From: Ligula intestinalis
Lineage: Eukaryota > Platyhelminthes > Cestoda > Diphyllobothriidea > Diphyllobothriidae
NCBI GenBank assembly: GCA_036362985.1
Contig: JAYGXS010000001.1
Location: forward strand, 77,060,599-77,124,598
DNA length: 64,000 bases
Reading direction: 5' to 3'
Shown here: piece by piece, positions 25,341 through 36,521 of the stretch
How the letters are laid out: every line of letters begins with the position of its first letter
Position numbering within the stretch: position 1 is the first letter of the stretch
Made by a program: the position numbers and the translations under genes
The notes under the pieces: generated by a model
The model's input: the letters and a program-made list of their open reading frames with translations, nothing else
What the model was told of the DNA's origin: nothing
The model's database searches: none

Positions 25341-28300
25341 ATGTTTTATCACGTATTCATTTTTCTTTCCTTAATTTGTCAACTTCAGATTAAACTTGAT
25401 CATGAAATATTACTTCACCCTAAGTATTTTGGTCCGAACCTTATTGAGTATGTGAAGGCCAAACTTTTTTCTGATGTCGAGGGTACATGCTCCGGAAAGT
25501 ACGCCATTTGTTATCTTAACTTTGTTGCAGGTGCGGTTTTATCATTGCAGTAACAAGCATCGAACACATTGGTGCCGGCATTCTCCTCCCTGGGAGGGGG
25601 TTTGTACAGTACCATATAGTTTATAGAGCCATTGTTTTCCGACCATTTAAAGGAGAAGTCATTGACGCGATAGTGACTCAAGTAAATAAAGTTGGCGTCT
25701 TTGCCGAAGCTGGACCACTGACGATCTTTATTTCGCAACACGTATAGTCGTACATTTTTTTCACTGCCTTTAGTGCATTCCACCAAACATCAAGTTTGAA
25801 GGCGCCGATACAACTGTCGAAAACAACAATGAAGACGAAGAACAGGTATGCATTTAACTTATTTGTATCTTTTTCTTTCATTCGGTGTGTTCGGTTTGTT
25901 TTTTCACATTTTTTACTATTGTTGCTCCCTATGGGTTGTTTAATCGGTCTAACTTACTCTAGCATGACGCACCCTTTTTACTATGTCCCTCAATGTGTGT
26001 AGAGATTAGGTGCAATGTTATGACGAACAAGTCCTTGTTTCGGAATTTATAGATATATCTAGTGATCCTTCTTGAGTTTGTGCTATCTGGAGGTCACTTC
26101 CATGCAGGCAGTCAGGAGTTTAAAAGACAAAATAGGAAATTCAGCTGCGCGAGTCAGCCGGTTCTGTACCAATATTAGCCTGTAGCGGTTTGAGTTTTTT
26201 TTGTCGGTAGTTCCTCCTCAAAGAGCACTGCAACACACTTTCTTAGATCATGCATCAAACACAACCAGCGACGGTGGTGGCAGTGGAAGTCACCACTTGT
26301 ACTGATTCCGTATTGCTAGCCGTCTAGCGGAGGGAAATCTATCCGCGTCCAGTTTCCGTCAACACCGACCGATTTGGCATTGCCACCATTTTGGTCGTGT
26401 AGCTCTATTAATTTCGCCGTCAGGTATGAGGGAAACGCTCTATCTAGCTGCCTTAGATCACGGAGAACGGAGTGCTAACTGAACTGAACACGATAATGTG
26501 TGGTCTCTGCTTCCAGAGGTCCTAAGTGTCTGCAGATAACGATAATACAGGTAACGGCAAATCGGTAGGCATGTCATCCTAAAAAAATATAGTACTCCAA
26601 GACAGATTACCCAAGAAAGTTTTTTCCCCATAATTTGTTCAGGTTATTCCGTTCAAATCAGCAGCTTTCACGATCTTTCCATTAATTTTCGAGTCCCTGG
26701 GAACAAGCAATTCTGGTACTACCAGCCCGTAGGGTCATCATACCAAATGTTCATGTTTTCGATGACGCGTTTTGTACCTGCTTCCTCCACCCGTTCGGGA
26801 CCCTTCATTTTATGCTACTTGCCTTCGAATAAAGGCAAATCAAGGGCTTCTATTGCCTGCGTCAATAGATAAAGTGAAACGGAAAACATACGAATCTTCG
26901 CATCGTGCTCATTTCAGGTCCTTTGTTCTTGAACGTATGTATTCTGAGCAGAGAAAAAACGTCACGAGTCTACGGTCTAACTGATCCTCCTTGCCAGTGT
27001 CAGTAGGAAACACTGCTGAAGTCAAACACAAACCGGCCCGGCATTTTTGTTTAGCCGTCTCTATCCTTGATCCTGTCTCGGCTAGCATCAATGCCGATCT
27101 AGCCGAACCCAGAGCCACGTAATCGTTATCGGTGTCCTGCGATCGTTGGGTAACCTTCGGTGACCATCACGCAGTCGGAGTTTAATTCGCGGAACATGAA
27201 TAGCATCAAGCTCAGTATTCCTTATATATATAGCTTTTATTTGCTCGTTTTCAGCTCTGTATTTGGCCGTTACTACGGTGATGCAAGCTTGAATTGGAAT
27301 TCGGACACCTGAAATCGAAAATTCGTTTTTTTGGGTCGTCGACGTGTGACAGACCCTTTTATTGAATTGCTAAAAATACGTGCATTTGATGGGCGTTTTC
27401 GTTGAGCATTCAATATGTGTCCCATGAGAAGAAAGCATAATTCATGCCTATGAACTGGAAAGTCGGCATCCCAAAAAGTATAATTCGGTCGAAGAAGTTC
27501 TTTGGAAAAATTTTGTTTATTAAGTGCATTTTCGACACTGGCTCACCAGGTCGTCATCAGACGGATGGGAATCGTACGAAACAGTTAATCCACAGTGCTG
27601 GCTAAAAGGGGCTAATATAGTGGGTCGGGGTAAAAGTTGGTAATTGTCACCCTCATGTGATTATGCATGATCACATAATCACATGTGGGTGACAATTACC
27701 AACTTTTACCCCGACCCACTATATTAGCCCCTGTTAGCCATCATTGTGGATTAACTGTTTCGTACAATTCCCATCCGTCTGATGACGACCTGGTGAGCCA
27801 GTGTCGAAAATTCACGTAATAAACAACATTTTCCCAAAGAAATTCTTCAACTGAAGTAAACATAATATTCCCCGTAAGCTCTAGTTATCGAAAAATTCGT
27901 TTTTTGTCAGTTAAGCAGCTCGCAACAGTCACGTTCCGTAGCCATGGACGATGGCTTTGACTTTCATCTTGTAAATACGAATGTTATTCTTGCTAGACCC
28001 AGCAAATTCGATCCAGACGCTTCCAGAATTGGTAGGGCATGTTCCGAAATAACGCCTTGCTTCACCGCTACTTGTCAATCAGTCACAGGAAGTACCCGAA
28101 GAAAACATAATTTACCCCTCTAAGCACCCTTCATCTAGAAGTTGACTGACTGGAATGCTGATCTTTAGAATTTAAGGTGGACTATACACTTGAAATAATT
28201 GTTCCCATAGGACGAAATTCTTGAAATCACAGACCAAAACTCAGGCAATAAAGTAGCTAATTCGTAGAGACTTTCCGGCTCCCTCGACCCACAAATCGCT

Positions 28301-31300
28301 CAGAATTCTATGCCGGCGAATCTGCGCTTTCTTTATACGAATGCACAGAGTTTGCTTCAGAAGATTGACGAGCTCAAAGTTTGTATAGCTGACCTACAGC
28401 CGGATGTCCTATCCATTACAGAGACCTGGCTACAGGCCGACGTAATGGATGCCGAAATTGTACCCGGAGAGTACCAAGTTTTTCGTCGGGACCGGATGCA
28501 TAGGAGGGGAGGAGGAATAACAGTGTTTGTCAAGAAGGGCATTATTGCGTCAGAACGCAAAATTGGTTCCTCTCATGATTGTGAAGCGCTATGACTTAAA
28601 ATGAAAACGCGTGGTGCACCCACTCTACATTTCATGACTGTCTATAGACCGCCAAATCAATGTCCAGAGAGTGGCGAGACCTTGTTTGGACTAATGCGTG
28701 AACTGGCTCAAAATGAAAATGCGCTGATCACTGAAGATTTTAACGCTCCCATGATTAACTGGGATGAGCTGTCAGTTAAGGGTTCTCATGAGTCTTTTAG
28801 CTGCAGATTCTTAAAGCTGACGGGGGACCTCTCTCTCGTGCAGAATGTTTGATTTCCAACGAGAATAAAATAAGCACAAACAGTGAACTGTTTAGACCGT
28901 TTATTATCGAAAGACCCGATTGATACAAGCAAAATTAGGTCAATCGCGCCGCTTGGAAAGAGTGATCATGTCATGATCCTGTGGGAATATGCTTCAAACG
29001 CCAATCAACCCAGAAATACGGAGGTTCGGTTAGACTACTGGCGCGGAAAGTACACCGCAATGAGAAATGAACTAGCAGCAATAAATTGGTATCACTTTCT
29101 AACCGGTAGTCCGGATGCCGACTGGAACACTATCAGGGATCTTATAAGCGAAGTTATGCATCGAAACTGTCCGCTGAAAAAAGCACAAAAGGCGAGCAGG
29201 CCCCCTGGTTAACGCAAGATCTGAAAAGCCAAATAAACCGCAAGAACAAACTCTGGAGAAGGTACGCATCAACATACCAGCCTTCACACTACGAAGAATT
29301 CCGCCAAATGCAGAACGAGGTTAGATCAAACATTCGAAAAGCGCAAAAAGACTACGAAGCGAAAATTATCGAGCGGGCCGTAACGAAGCCAAAGGTGCTC
29401 TATAGTTACATCAACAGTAGGCTAAAAAAGACACAGTTGCAGTACTAAAAGGTGAAAATAATGAGGAAATCATAGCCAATCTCGAAAAGGCAGAACACCT
29501 TAGCAAGTTTTTTGCATCTGTTTTCACTGAGGAACTGCATTTTAATCCGACAGACTTCCATGCAGAGAGTAATGGCAGAATCATGAAGGACCTCCTTTTC
29601 ACAGAAGAAGATGTAAGGAATGGACTTCTTGCGTTAAATGAAACTTAGTCTCCGGGTCCAGACAAAATACCAGCAAAGGTACTGCAAGAGCTGGCTTCGG
29701 AACTTTCCAGACCACTTACACACATTTTTCAGTTGTCCTTTGATCGAGGCCTCCTCCCATCTGATTGGAATTTGCGAACATACACCCTATTCACAAGGAT
29801 GGATCCAGAACCAGTGCGAACAACTATCGACCAGTGAGCCTAACTTGCATCTGTTGTAAAGTTATGGAAAGGATCATCAAAAAGGCCACTATAAAGTTCC
29901 TCGAAGAAAAAGACTTCTTTGATGGTGCCCAACACGGGTTTCGAGGAAACCACTCCTGCCTGACCAATATGCTTTATTCTATGGAGCAGTGGTCCAAGTC
30001 ATTAGGCGAAAATACCCCCGTAGGAGTTGTTTACATAGACTTTAAAAAAGCTTTCGATAGTGTCCATTACCAACGGCTACTCTGCAAGCTTGGCGAATCC
30101 GGGATAAGGGCCATTTACTAAATTGGGTAGGAGATTTTCTCATAGGCCGATTGCAGTCCGTGTGCGTCGGAAACGCAAAATCCTCTTCAGTGCCAGTTGC
30201 GACTGGAGTGCCTCAGGGCTCCGTTCTTGGGCCACTATTGTTCCTAATCTACATCAACGACTGTAGGCATAGACTTGGCAGTAATGGAGTCTTGTTTGCA
30301 GATGATATTAAGACATGGCAACCCATCAGAAACGCTTATGATGAACAAACTCTGCAAGAAGGTCTTGACCGCCTAGGTGAATGGTCCAAAAATGGTTAAT
30401 GCGGTTTAACTTTGAGAAGTGTGTCACATTGCGGCTCAAGACGAAGTGAGCGCGACGGATGACTCACAAAACTACGTACTCAATGGAAGGTGCCTGTCGA
30501 ACTTCAATGAACAAAAAGATCTGGGTATGGCTATTGTGCCATCGCTGAGGCCGTCTTTACAGTGTGCTAGGGCTGCCAAGAGGGCGAACAGTGTTCTGTT
30601 TGGCATTAAGCGAACTTTTGTCGACATAGACAAAAAACTATTCGGCAAAATCTATGGAACATTTATTCGCTCACATCTGAAGCATGACGTTCAGGCGTGG
30701 CGACCATGCATGCACAAAGATAACCAGATGCTCGAAAGAATTCAGCGAAGGGCAGCGAAAATTGTGAAGGGCCTAAAATCTTCATCTTACGAATGTAGAC
30801 TAGAAGCACTTAACGTTTAACCTCTTGAGTATAGACAAATGCGCAGCGACCTTATACAGACGTACCGCCTCGTTTGGAATCGGGAGTGTGCCCTGAAGTT
30901 TGATGACTTCTTCGCCTTCGCCACTTCAAACAACATATTTGGGAATTCCCTCAAACTGCGGGGAACCCTATCCCATCTAGAGGTCCGCAAGCAGTCGTTC
31001 TCACAACGAGTCGTCGGTGTCTGGAGCGGACTGCCCCAGGAGGTCGTAATGGCGAACTCCGCAGATTCGGTTAAACGGAAACTGGATGAACATCTACTTA
31101 ACAGTTACCGTTCATATGTACAAGGAAGCCGGAATAATTTACGCCCCTGGAAATACCTTACAGATAAAACTTTACATTTGTATATGCTACTCACTATTTT
31201 ACAGTAACACATTTATGTTGGATATATTATGTACACAAGAGACAATTCTGACTGCTCACATGCACAAGTTAAAATTTGTACATGTATATATGTTACTCAC

Positions 31301-34300
31301 TGTTTATAGTGACATATTTTATGTTGAATATTTCATGCATACTGTTTTCAATAGGGTCTTCAAAGGCATTGCCTACTACCCTCAATATACTGAGCTAAAC
31401 TGAACTATATTCTCTCAGGAAACGGCCTGCTCTTTATATTTTCAGATAGGCATCTGTTTCTGCTCAAATTTTGGCCTTTTCTCTTTATTTTCTTGCTCTT
31501 CTGAGTTCCTCGCCTCCATTTTCACTGTCCCTGCGCTCATATCATTGAAACTTTCGAAGTTTCGAGGCGTGCTTCTTTATGCGTCTTGCTATTGACTGTT
31601 GGTTTCTTTAAGTCATAATGGAAACAGTCTGCTCGCCTTTATTTTGAGCGACGAACACTTTCTTTTATAGGTGCTGAAATTCACTTCTATTTGGAATGCG
31701 TTGGAAAAATATAAAATCCAGTATTAAGACTCCCAGCAATCATTTGTAAAGTATGATCAATGAGTAATTGGCCGCGTCGTGAGCTGGGTACCATTGTAGA
31801 GATTCTTGCGGTGTCATCTTATGAACGCTCCGACGAGGTGGAATCAACTTTTTTTCGTCCGCGATGACCCACACGCCGTTGTGTACTATCCAAGATTAAT
31901 CACCCTATATTTGGCTTAAAATTATCCTATCCAACGGATTGACCCCGATTTGATAACTTTTATTTTGTAACGTATACTCTTACAGTCCTGGTGAGAGTAT
32001 ATTGAACTGTTTTCCTCGATATGTTTTTATAATTATTTTGATTTGCTCAACGCTCAGCCTTATTTAAACTTTTGCTGATTGCTTTCGTTTGTATCTTCTT
32101 GTACTTGTAGACTCAGATAGTCCAGTTGGAGGATCGTATCCGACTTCGCATTATGGGCCTTCGCGTAGACGCGAGCGACATAGTGAGTTAACTGTTCGGA
32201 CTTCCAACTTTGCCTTGCTTTTATTTAATTTGCTGTCGTTTTCGAGTGCCTCCTAATTTTCGTCGCATTTTGACTAAAATTAAGTTTTTCAAGACATCGT
32301 CGCTAACTCTTTACTGTTTCACCTCTTTTAACCCAATTTCTGCTGCGTCATCTTTATTTGTATGTGTGGGATACACAGTCACTTTGACAGATGTAAGGTC
32401 TCACAAAATACCCAGTCGCGCACAATAATCATTTTGTAGTACCTGGGAATTTCTTTCGTCTTTTATCACCCTTCACAGTTTAAGATCATCTGTAAAGAGC
32501 GTTCTATCCGATTTCACTTCCCACACTAATTCGTTTATATAACTGATGGAAGGGAGCGGCCTAAGAGCTGACCCTTAAAGTAAGAGTAAAATAACATCTA
32601 CTGGATATCCATCATCGATCGACGTAAGGTTTACAAGATAAGGCATTTTTCACAGAAACCTTGTTGGACTGCGCTGATTCGACAGCTAAATGTATCGAGC
32701 AATAAAATCAGTTTTTTTATTCTGCCACACTCTCGTTATTACTTTGACTAATGAAAGAAAACCAATAAGAGTTGCCGTAACGTTCCCAGTATTACGTCTC
32801 TCGAGGACCCGTGACCTATTGGTCCTCTATGTTCGTCCGTGGGAAGAGGGAACATTATGTGCTTTGGGACTTTCCAATGAAGCAGCGAATCCACCCGAAC
32901 TTATGCGAACTTAGTTTTGCTTCTAGAACGTCGTGGGACTGGAGAACAGTAGTCGAATAGATTTTGCTCGAATCCTTTTATCTATAACCGAATTCACGTG
33001 TATGTCAGGTCGTGTTGCTTATCATATTCTACGAACGAACTATGCTATTTTAATGAGCAGATTAACAAACGCCCGGTTTTATGCTCGGGGTAATCGCAAA
33101 TCTTAATTATCAGAAAGCTGCTGACAATAAAATTTCGGCGTCCATCCTGTCTTTTGTTTGCTTTACTATAACCTAGTGTGTTCCTGTGTCAACACTGGTT
33201 ATGTCCCCCAGTTACGTGTTAGGAAGAGAAGGCAGAACAGGATAACAGCTTGTACTTTACTGTCAGTTGTACTAGTATATCAGCTCTGTTCCTGTGTATC
33301 CAGTAGCTTATGTTCTGTGGTCGGTCTCATCTCGGCAGCAGTCTCTCGTCCGGGGCAACAGAGTCTCGGGTCGCCGGTAGCGTCTACCACAACAGAGTCC
33401 CGTTCTGCTCGCAGCCTCGCTATTTAAGGGGCAGTCGTCATTGCTTCCCATTGGCTCTCCATGAGTGGCCGTGCGCACGCTCGTTTACGCGCGCCTGTGC
33501 ATCTGTTCTCAGCGTGACCTCACTGGTAGCAGCAACTCGGCCCCGGGGCAGTCTCGCTCGCGCGTGCCTCCTTTGTCTTGGCTTAATTACCGTCCTTCGA
33601 AGGTCGCTTGTAACTGCATGAACCGGTCTTCAGTAAGGACCCTTTGCTCTGGTACTCCCCGGATTGCCCGAGTGATAACTCGCATCTGGGACGTCCCAAC
33701 ACTGAATATCAGCCAAAATGTTCGTGTCCCTAAATGATGTTCGCCTCACGACGAATTGGGTATAGAAAGGGAAGTAAACTGATTAGGAGTAGAGAAGTCA
33801 GCACCAGTCATATCACTGGTTATATGCTTTCAGACCTTGCTTTGCACCAGTTCCCTATCAAAACTTCAATATCGCCCGGCAGTTAGTATTTCACGAGTCA
33901 GTGTGGTTGAACGATTGCGACCTGCCTCAGCCTAAAGGCAGACTGGTAGTAAATTCGTTGTTTTTATACTCAGTTCAATTCCTAATGCAGAATCAGCACG
34001 CTTCCGTTTAAGATTGCCCCGTTACCAAACATCCAGCCCAGTGTTTCGTATCGTGCGTCTCGGTTTTTCCGGTTTGGAGCCCCTACTACGTCCAACCGTA
34101 ATGAGAGAACAAATTCCGTGTGAAAATTAACGTTTCTTATAGGGTGCATAATGAAAGCTCCTAGATCGCACTTGTAATTGTGTCGTTTTGCTGCAAACGT
34201 TCACTCTTGTATGTAGTTTACTAACGATTTGTTTTTTTTTTAACCTTCTCATTTTTATGACCAGCATTAATTAAACGGTCCGACCCAGGCTCAAAAATGC

Positions 34301-35558
34301 GTTAAAACTATGAACTGCGTCAACTACTGCTACCGTATGAAAATGCAGGTCCTGTATACCGAACCAACTTTTCGTGATCGTCAGTAGTGAGATTAATCTA
34401 CATGCCCTACTTATCCTCAATTCTACCTCCGAAGCCATTGATTAAAGACTAAGAACAAGACCAAGTAGCAAGCTACTCCTACTTGTGAAGCACTGACGGC
34501 ACTACGAGACCCTACGTCCTTCTAGTCCAGTATTTAGAAAGTCAAACTTCGACGACAGTAACCACTACTGCTGTTTGTCAGTACATTTATGGCTAGTTGT
34601 GCTCGAGGATCTTTTAGCCTAAGTAAAGCGCTGCACATTGGGCTGGGCAGGCGATTCACAACCTTCCAATTATTATGGAATTTTTCGAACGAAATGCCAC
34701 TGAAACTTGCATAAAGGCCACGGAACATACTACAGCACTTACATCCTTTTAAAAATAAACATTTATGTGACTGGAGTGGGGGGGGTGGAATTGGCAGAGT
34801 TCATAACACGCTGCAAACGAAATAACAGCGTTCTGATTCGTCGGCCCTACCTGTTTACTGTTTATTTTAAACGTCACTCTTTTCTCCTTGTTAGTTATCG
34901 TTTGATGGACTTTTGCCATATTAACTGCCTCTTTCTACTTAACGCCAGCTCGACCGTATATTCTAGAAAAACTAAAATATGTCCCAGTGACTTACTTATA
35001 ATCTTGTCACCTTGGCAAAGAACGTACTTTTGAATACGCCCTGACCTTTCTCTTTTTTCCTACAGTTTGCCGTCGGAACCCTCATGGATGATTATCTTGG
35101 TAAGACTCTAAATATCGACTATTATGACAAGCTTAACATAAAAAAACACGTTACCGGGGAAAAACGGAAGCGTTTTTTTCGTGTAATACTCCCAAGAGAG
35201 CTCGTTGTTTCCATTTTAAGCGCACGCATACAGCTAAGCGAAAAATTCGCATATTCTGCTTAAAAGCCCAGTAACAGTTAAGTTTCCAAGTTAGCAAACC
35301 AAAAATGACAGCCGGCTGTCCTGCAACTCAGTCGTTCGATGTTTGGCCAGCTGGGTTTCTCGACATTATTAATTTACCAAGCAAGCCATGTAATACTCAA
35401 TCCTGGGTAGTCGCCCAACAACTGGGCCGCATTCTTAACATTTTTCTTTACCAACTAGCCATACTGTGATTTTTCTTCTAGTGGCCAATCCCAAAGTGAC
35501 ACTTTCCATCAAGCACATTCTCACTGTTATTTTGTTTATTTCAGGTCCCTGCGTATAA
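25341..35558 (+). CDS. POLR2G: DNA-directed RNA polymerase II subunit RPB7
   Basis: Seven exons: 25341-25352, 25389-25498, 25531-25741, 25774-25845, 32111-32182, 35066-35099 and 35545-35558. Phases all agree, giving 174 aa against about 172 in human. The protein starts MFYH then [16 protein letters not shown] (RNP-like N-terminal domain) and EGTCSGK; continues with [34 protein letters not shown] and ISQH (S1/OB domain); and ends [33 protein letters not shown]7 pairs with RPB4 as the stalk of Pol II, binding nascent RNA. Introns 1-3 are 36, 32 and 32 bp; introns 4 and 5 are 6.3 and 2.9 kb and hold repeats. Residue 42 is Cys, where vertebrates have Tyr, because of the splice at 25498/25531. An AG directly precedes the ATG (GCTTAAAG), possibly a trans-splice acceptor. 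The identification is secure. Confidence 0.96.
27484..27855. repeat. Large foldback (palindromic) element, MITE-like
   Basis: About 180 bp of the left arm is repeated as its reverse complement in the right arm, with an 8-bp loop (27666-27673) and few mismatches. Matching landmarks include GACACTGGCTCACCAGG (27534-27550) against CCTGGTGAGCCAGTGTC (27789-27805), and GGGGTAAAAGTTGGTAATTG (27627-27646) against its complement near 27691-27710. No coding capacity and no clear target-site duplication. The two arms differ at scattered positions, so the element is old enough to have diverged, or was copied from a diverged palindrome. It lies in RPB7 intron 4, 0.45 kb before the CR1-like element. Confidence 0.85.
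28310..31140 (+). pseudogene. CR1-like ORF2: endonuclease and reverse transcriptase, disrupted
   Basis: Endonuclease: [13 protein letters not shown] near 28340, SITETWL near 28415, VYRPPNQ near 28630, a [10 protein letters not shown] block near 28740 (the usual Gly before DFN is Glu here), and KSDHVMILW near 28960. [20 protein letters not shown] near 29825, [12 protein letters not shown] near 30030, [18 protein letters not shown] near 30205 and LFADDIK near 30295. C-terminal: [14 protein letters not shown] near 30670 and [16 protein letters not shown] near 30735, as in CR1-type ORF2. In-frame stops occur near 28592 and 28850-28872, and frame changes near 29205, 29640-29765, 30120 and 30400. 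Probably dead, but less decayed than the other elements in this window. Confidence 0.88.
28310..31350 (+). mobile_element. CR1-like non-LTR retrotransposon, nearly complete ORF2
   Basis: An endonuclease domain is followed by a reverse transcriptase and a C-terminal region typical of CR1/L2-type LINEs, in sense orientation within RPB7 intron 4. No ORF1 was found upstream, so it may be 5'-truncated. After the ORF the 3' end holds two diverged copies of a roughly 70-bp unit about 103 bp apart (31171-31237 and 31274-31341). A shorter, more decayed relative lies at 12430-13110. Confidence 0.88.
32183..35065. other. Intron 5 of RPB7
   Basis: The intron runs from donor ATA|GTGAGT to acceptor TTTTTTCCTACAG. 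It contains a GC-richer block at 33160-33720 (listed separately). Open frames inside have no family features. Confidence 0.7.
33160..33720. repeat. GC-richer block, possible solo LTR or other repeat
   Basis: This block is visibly richer in G+C and CpG than its AT-rich surroundings and has overlapping open frames in several phases, which is usual for GC-rich non-coding DNA. It contains CCATTGGCT near 33449 and a TATTTAAGG near 33420, which could be promoter elements of an LTR. No partner LTR, purine tract or target duplication was found, so the identity is open. Confidence 0.3.
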
Positions 35559-36521
35559 ATTCTGCCAGCGAAGCCGCGCTTGTGTATATAAACTCCAGTT
35601 CCTCACATTGTTGAATCCGCATTTCGTCCTGTAATAAAGAGTCGTTCGAAGTTTGTTGGTATTTTTTATTTGTCCTTTTCTGCCGCCTCGTGATCATCGA
35701 TCGACAGAGGTTGGTAGAGATAAATTAAGACTGCACATAGGCATGCTATGCTTAGTATAAAATAGATAGAGACTATTTGACTAGGGAAATCAACGATGCG
35801 AGAAATAATACACAATCCTCGTAGGTAACGTTTGGAATTGCGGTCCCCTCTACCTTACTGAAAATAAGTCAGATGAGTATGTTCTTGTCAGGGTGCGTTT
35901 AGTCTACACTAATCCTTGAGTATTCCCGTATATGCCTGCAGGAAATTTAATGAAAACTGTACTCTGATGAGGCTGAAGCTGAGGTACTTATTCGCACACT
36001 AATTGTGCGCACCCATCACTATAAATTTTCAACTATCGCAACGCGTTAAGAATTGAGGGTTACCAGTTAGAAGAATTACTCGGTCTTCCTTTGGCATGAG
36101 GATTATGCTGCAATCACTCCTTAATTTTGCCTCTAAAACACTTTTTACATGTGAGACTCAAGCTTGCATGTAACACTCGTCGGGTTAATACGCATTGAAA
36201 ATACCTGCGCGAAAGTATCTTGTACTATTCCTGGAACATAGCGGGTAGGGAAATAGGCGGATGGAGCGCGAGTCTAGCAATGCCCCTGTCCCTTCCATAT
36301 TATGTTATGATCATAAGAAGGTTCGTAAAAGTTCACAGTATCAGTCATTTCGCTTGAAATTGTCAGGTTTACACGGGGCCACAGCATGACGTCTGAAATA
36401 ATAGCATGGTACTGGAGGTGGTGGTCAGACTCAAGGCAAAAGGAATTTACAAAACTTAATAGTTTATGTTTAAAAAATACTCTCGTTTAAAAGGCAAAGA
36501 TAGAATACATGTACATTCTGA
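35559..36521. other. Convergent intergenic region between RPB7 and URI1
   Basis: Both neighbouring genes end here. The RPB7 3' UTR runs to the poly(A) signal at 35633. No other gene or repeat is visible. Confidence 0.6.
35633..35638 (+). promoter_or_regulatory. Poly(A) signal AATAAA of RPB7
   Basis: A canonical AATAAA lies 75 bp after the RPB7 stop codon, in the expected position for a short flatworm 3' UTR. Confidence 0.7.

Larger units (their letters stand above)
25846..32110. other. Intron 4 of RPB7
   Basis: The intron runs from donor CAG|GTATGC to acceptor CTTGTAG. It contains the 372-bp foldback element (27484-27855) and the CR1-like LINE (28310-31350), listed separately. A minus-strand open-frame pair at 25511-25881 overlaps RPB7 exons and is a shadow of them. 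The stretch 25846-27270 shows nothing I recognise. The 17-bp string TCGAAAA(A)TTCGTTTTTT occurs at 27315 and again at 27888, on either side of the foldback. Confidence 0.7.

Noticed and set aside
25511..25881. Two minus-strand frames resembling a small secreted Cys protein
   Set aside because: They are shadows of RPB7 exons 3 and 4, which match the family residue by residue.
28592..28594. TGA read through as an amino acid in the LINE endonuclease
   Set aside because: Other frameshifts and stops show ordinary decay; recoding is not needed.
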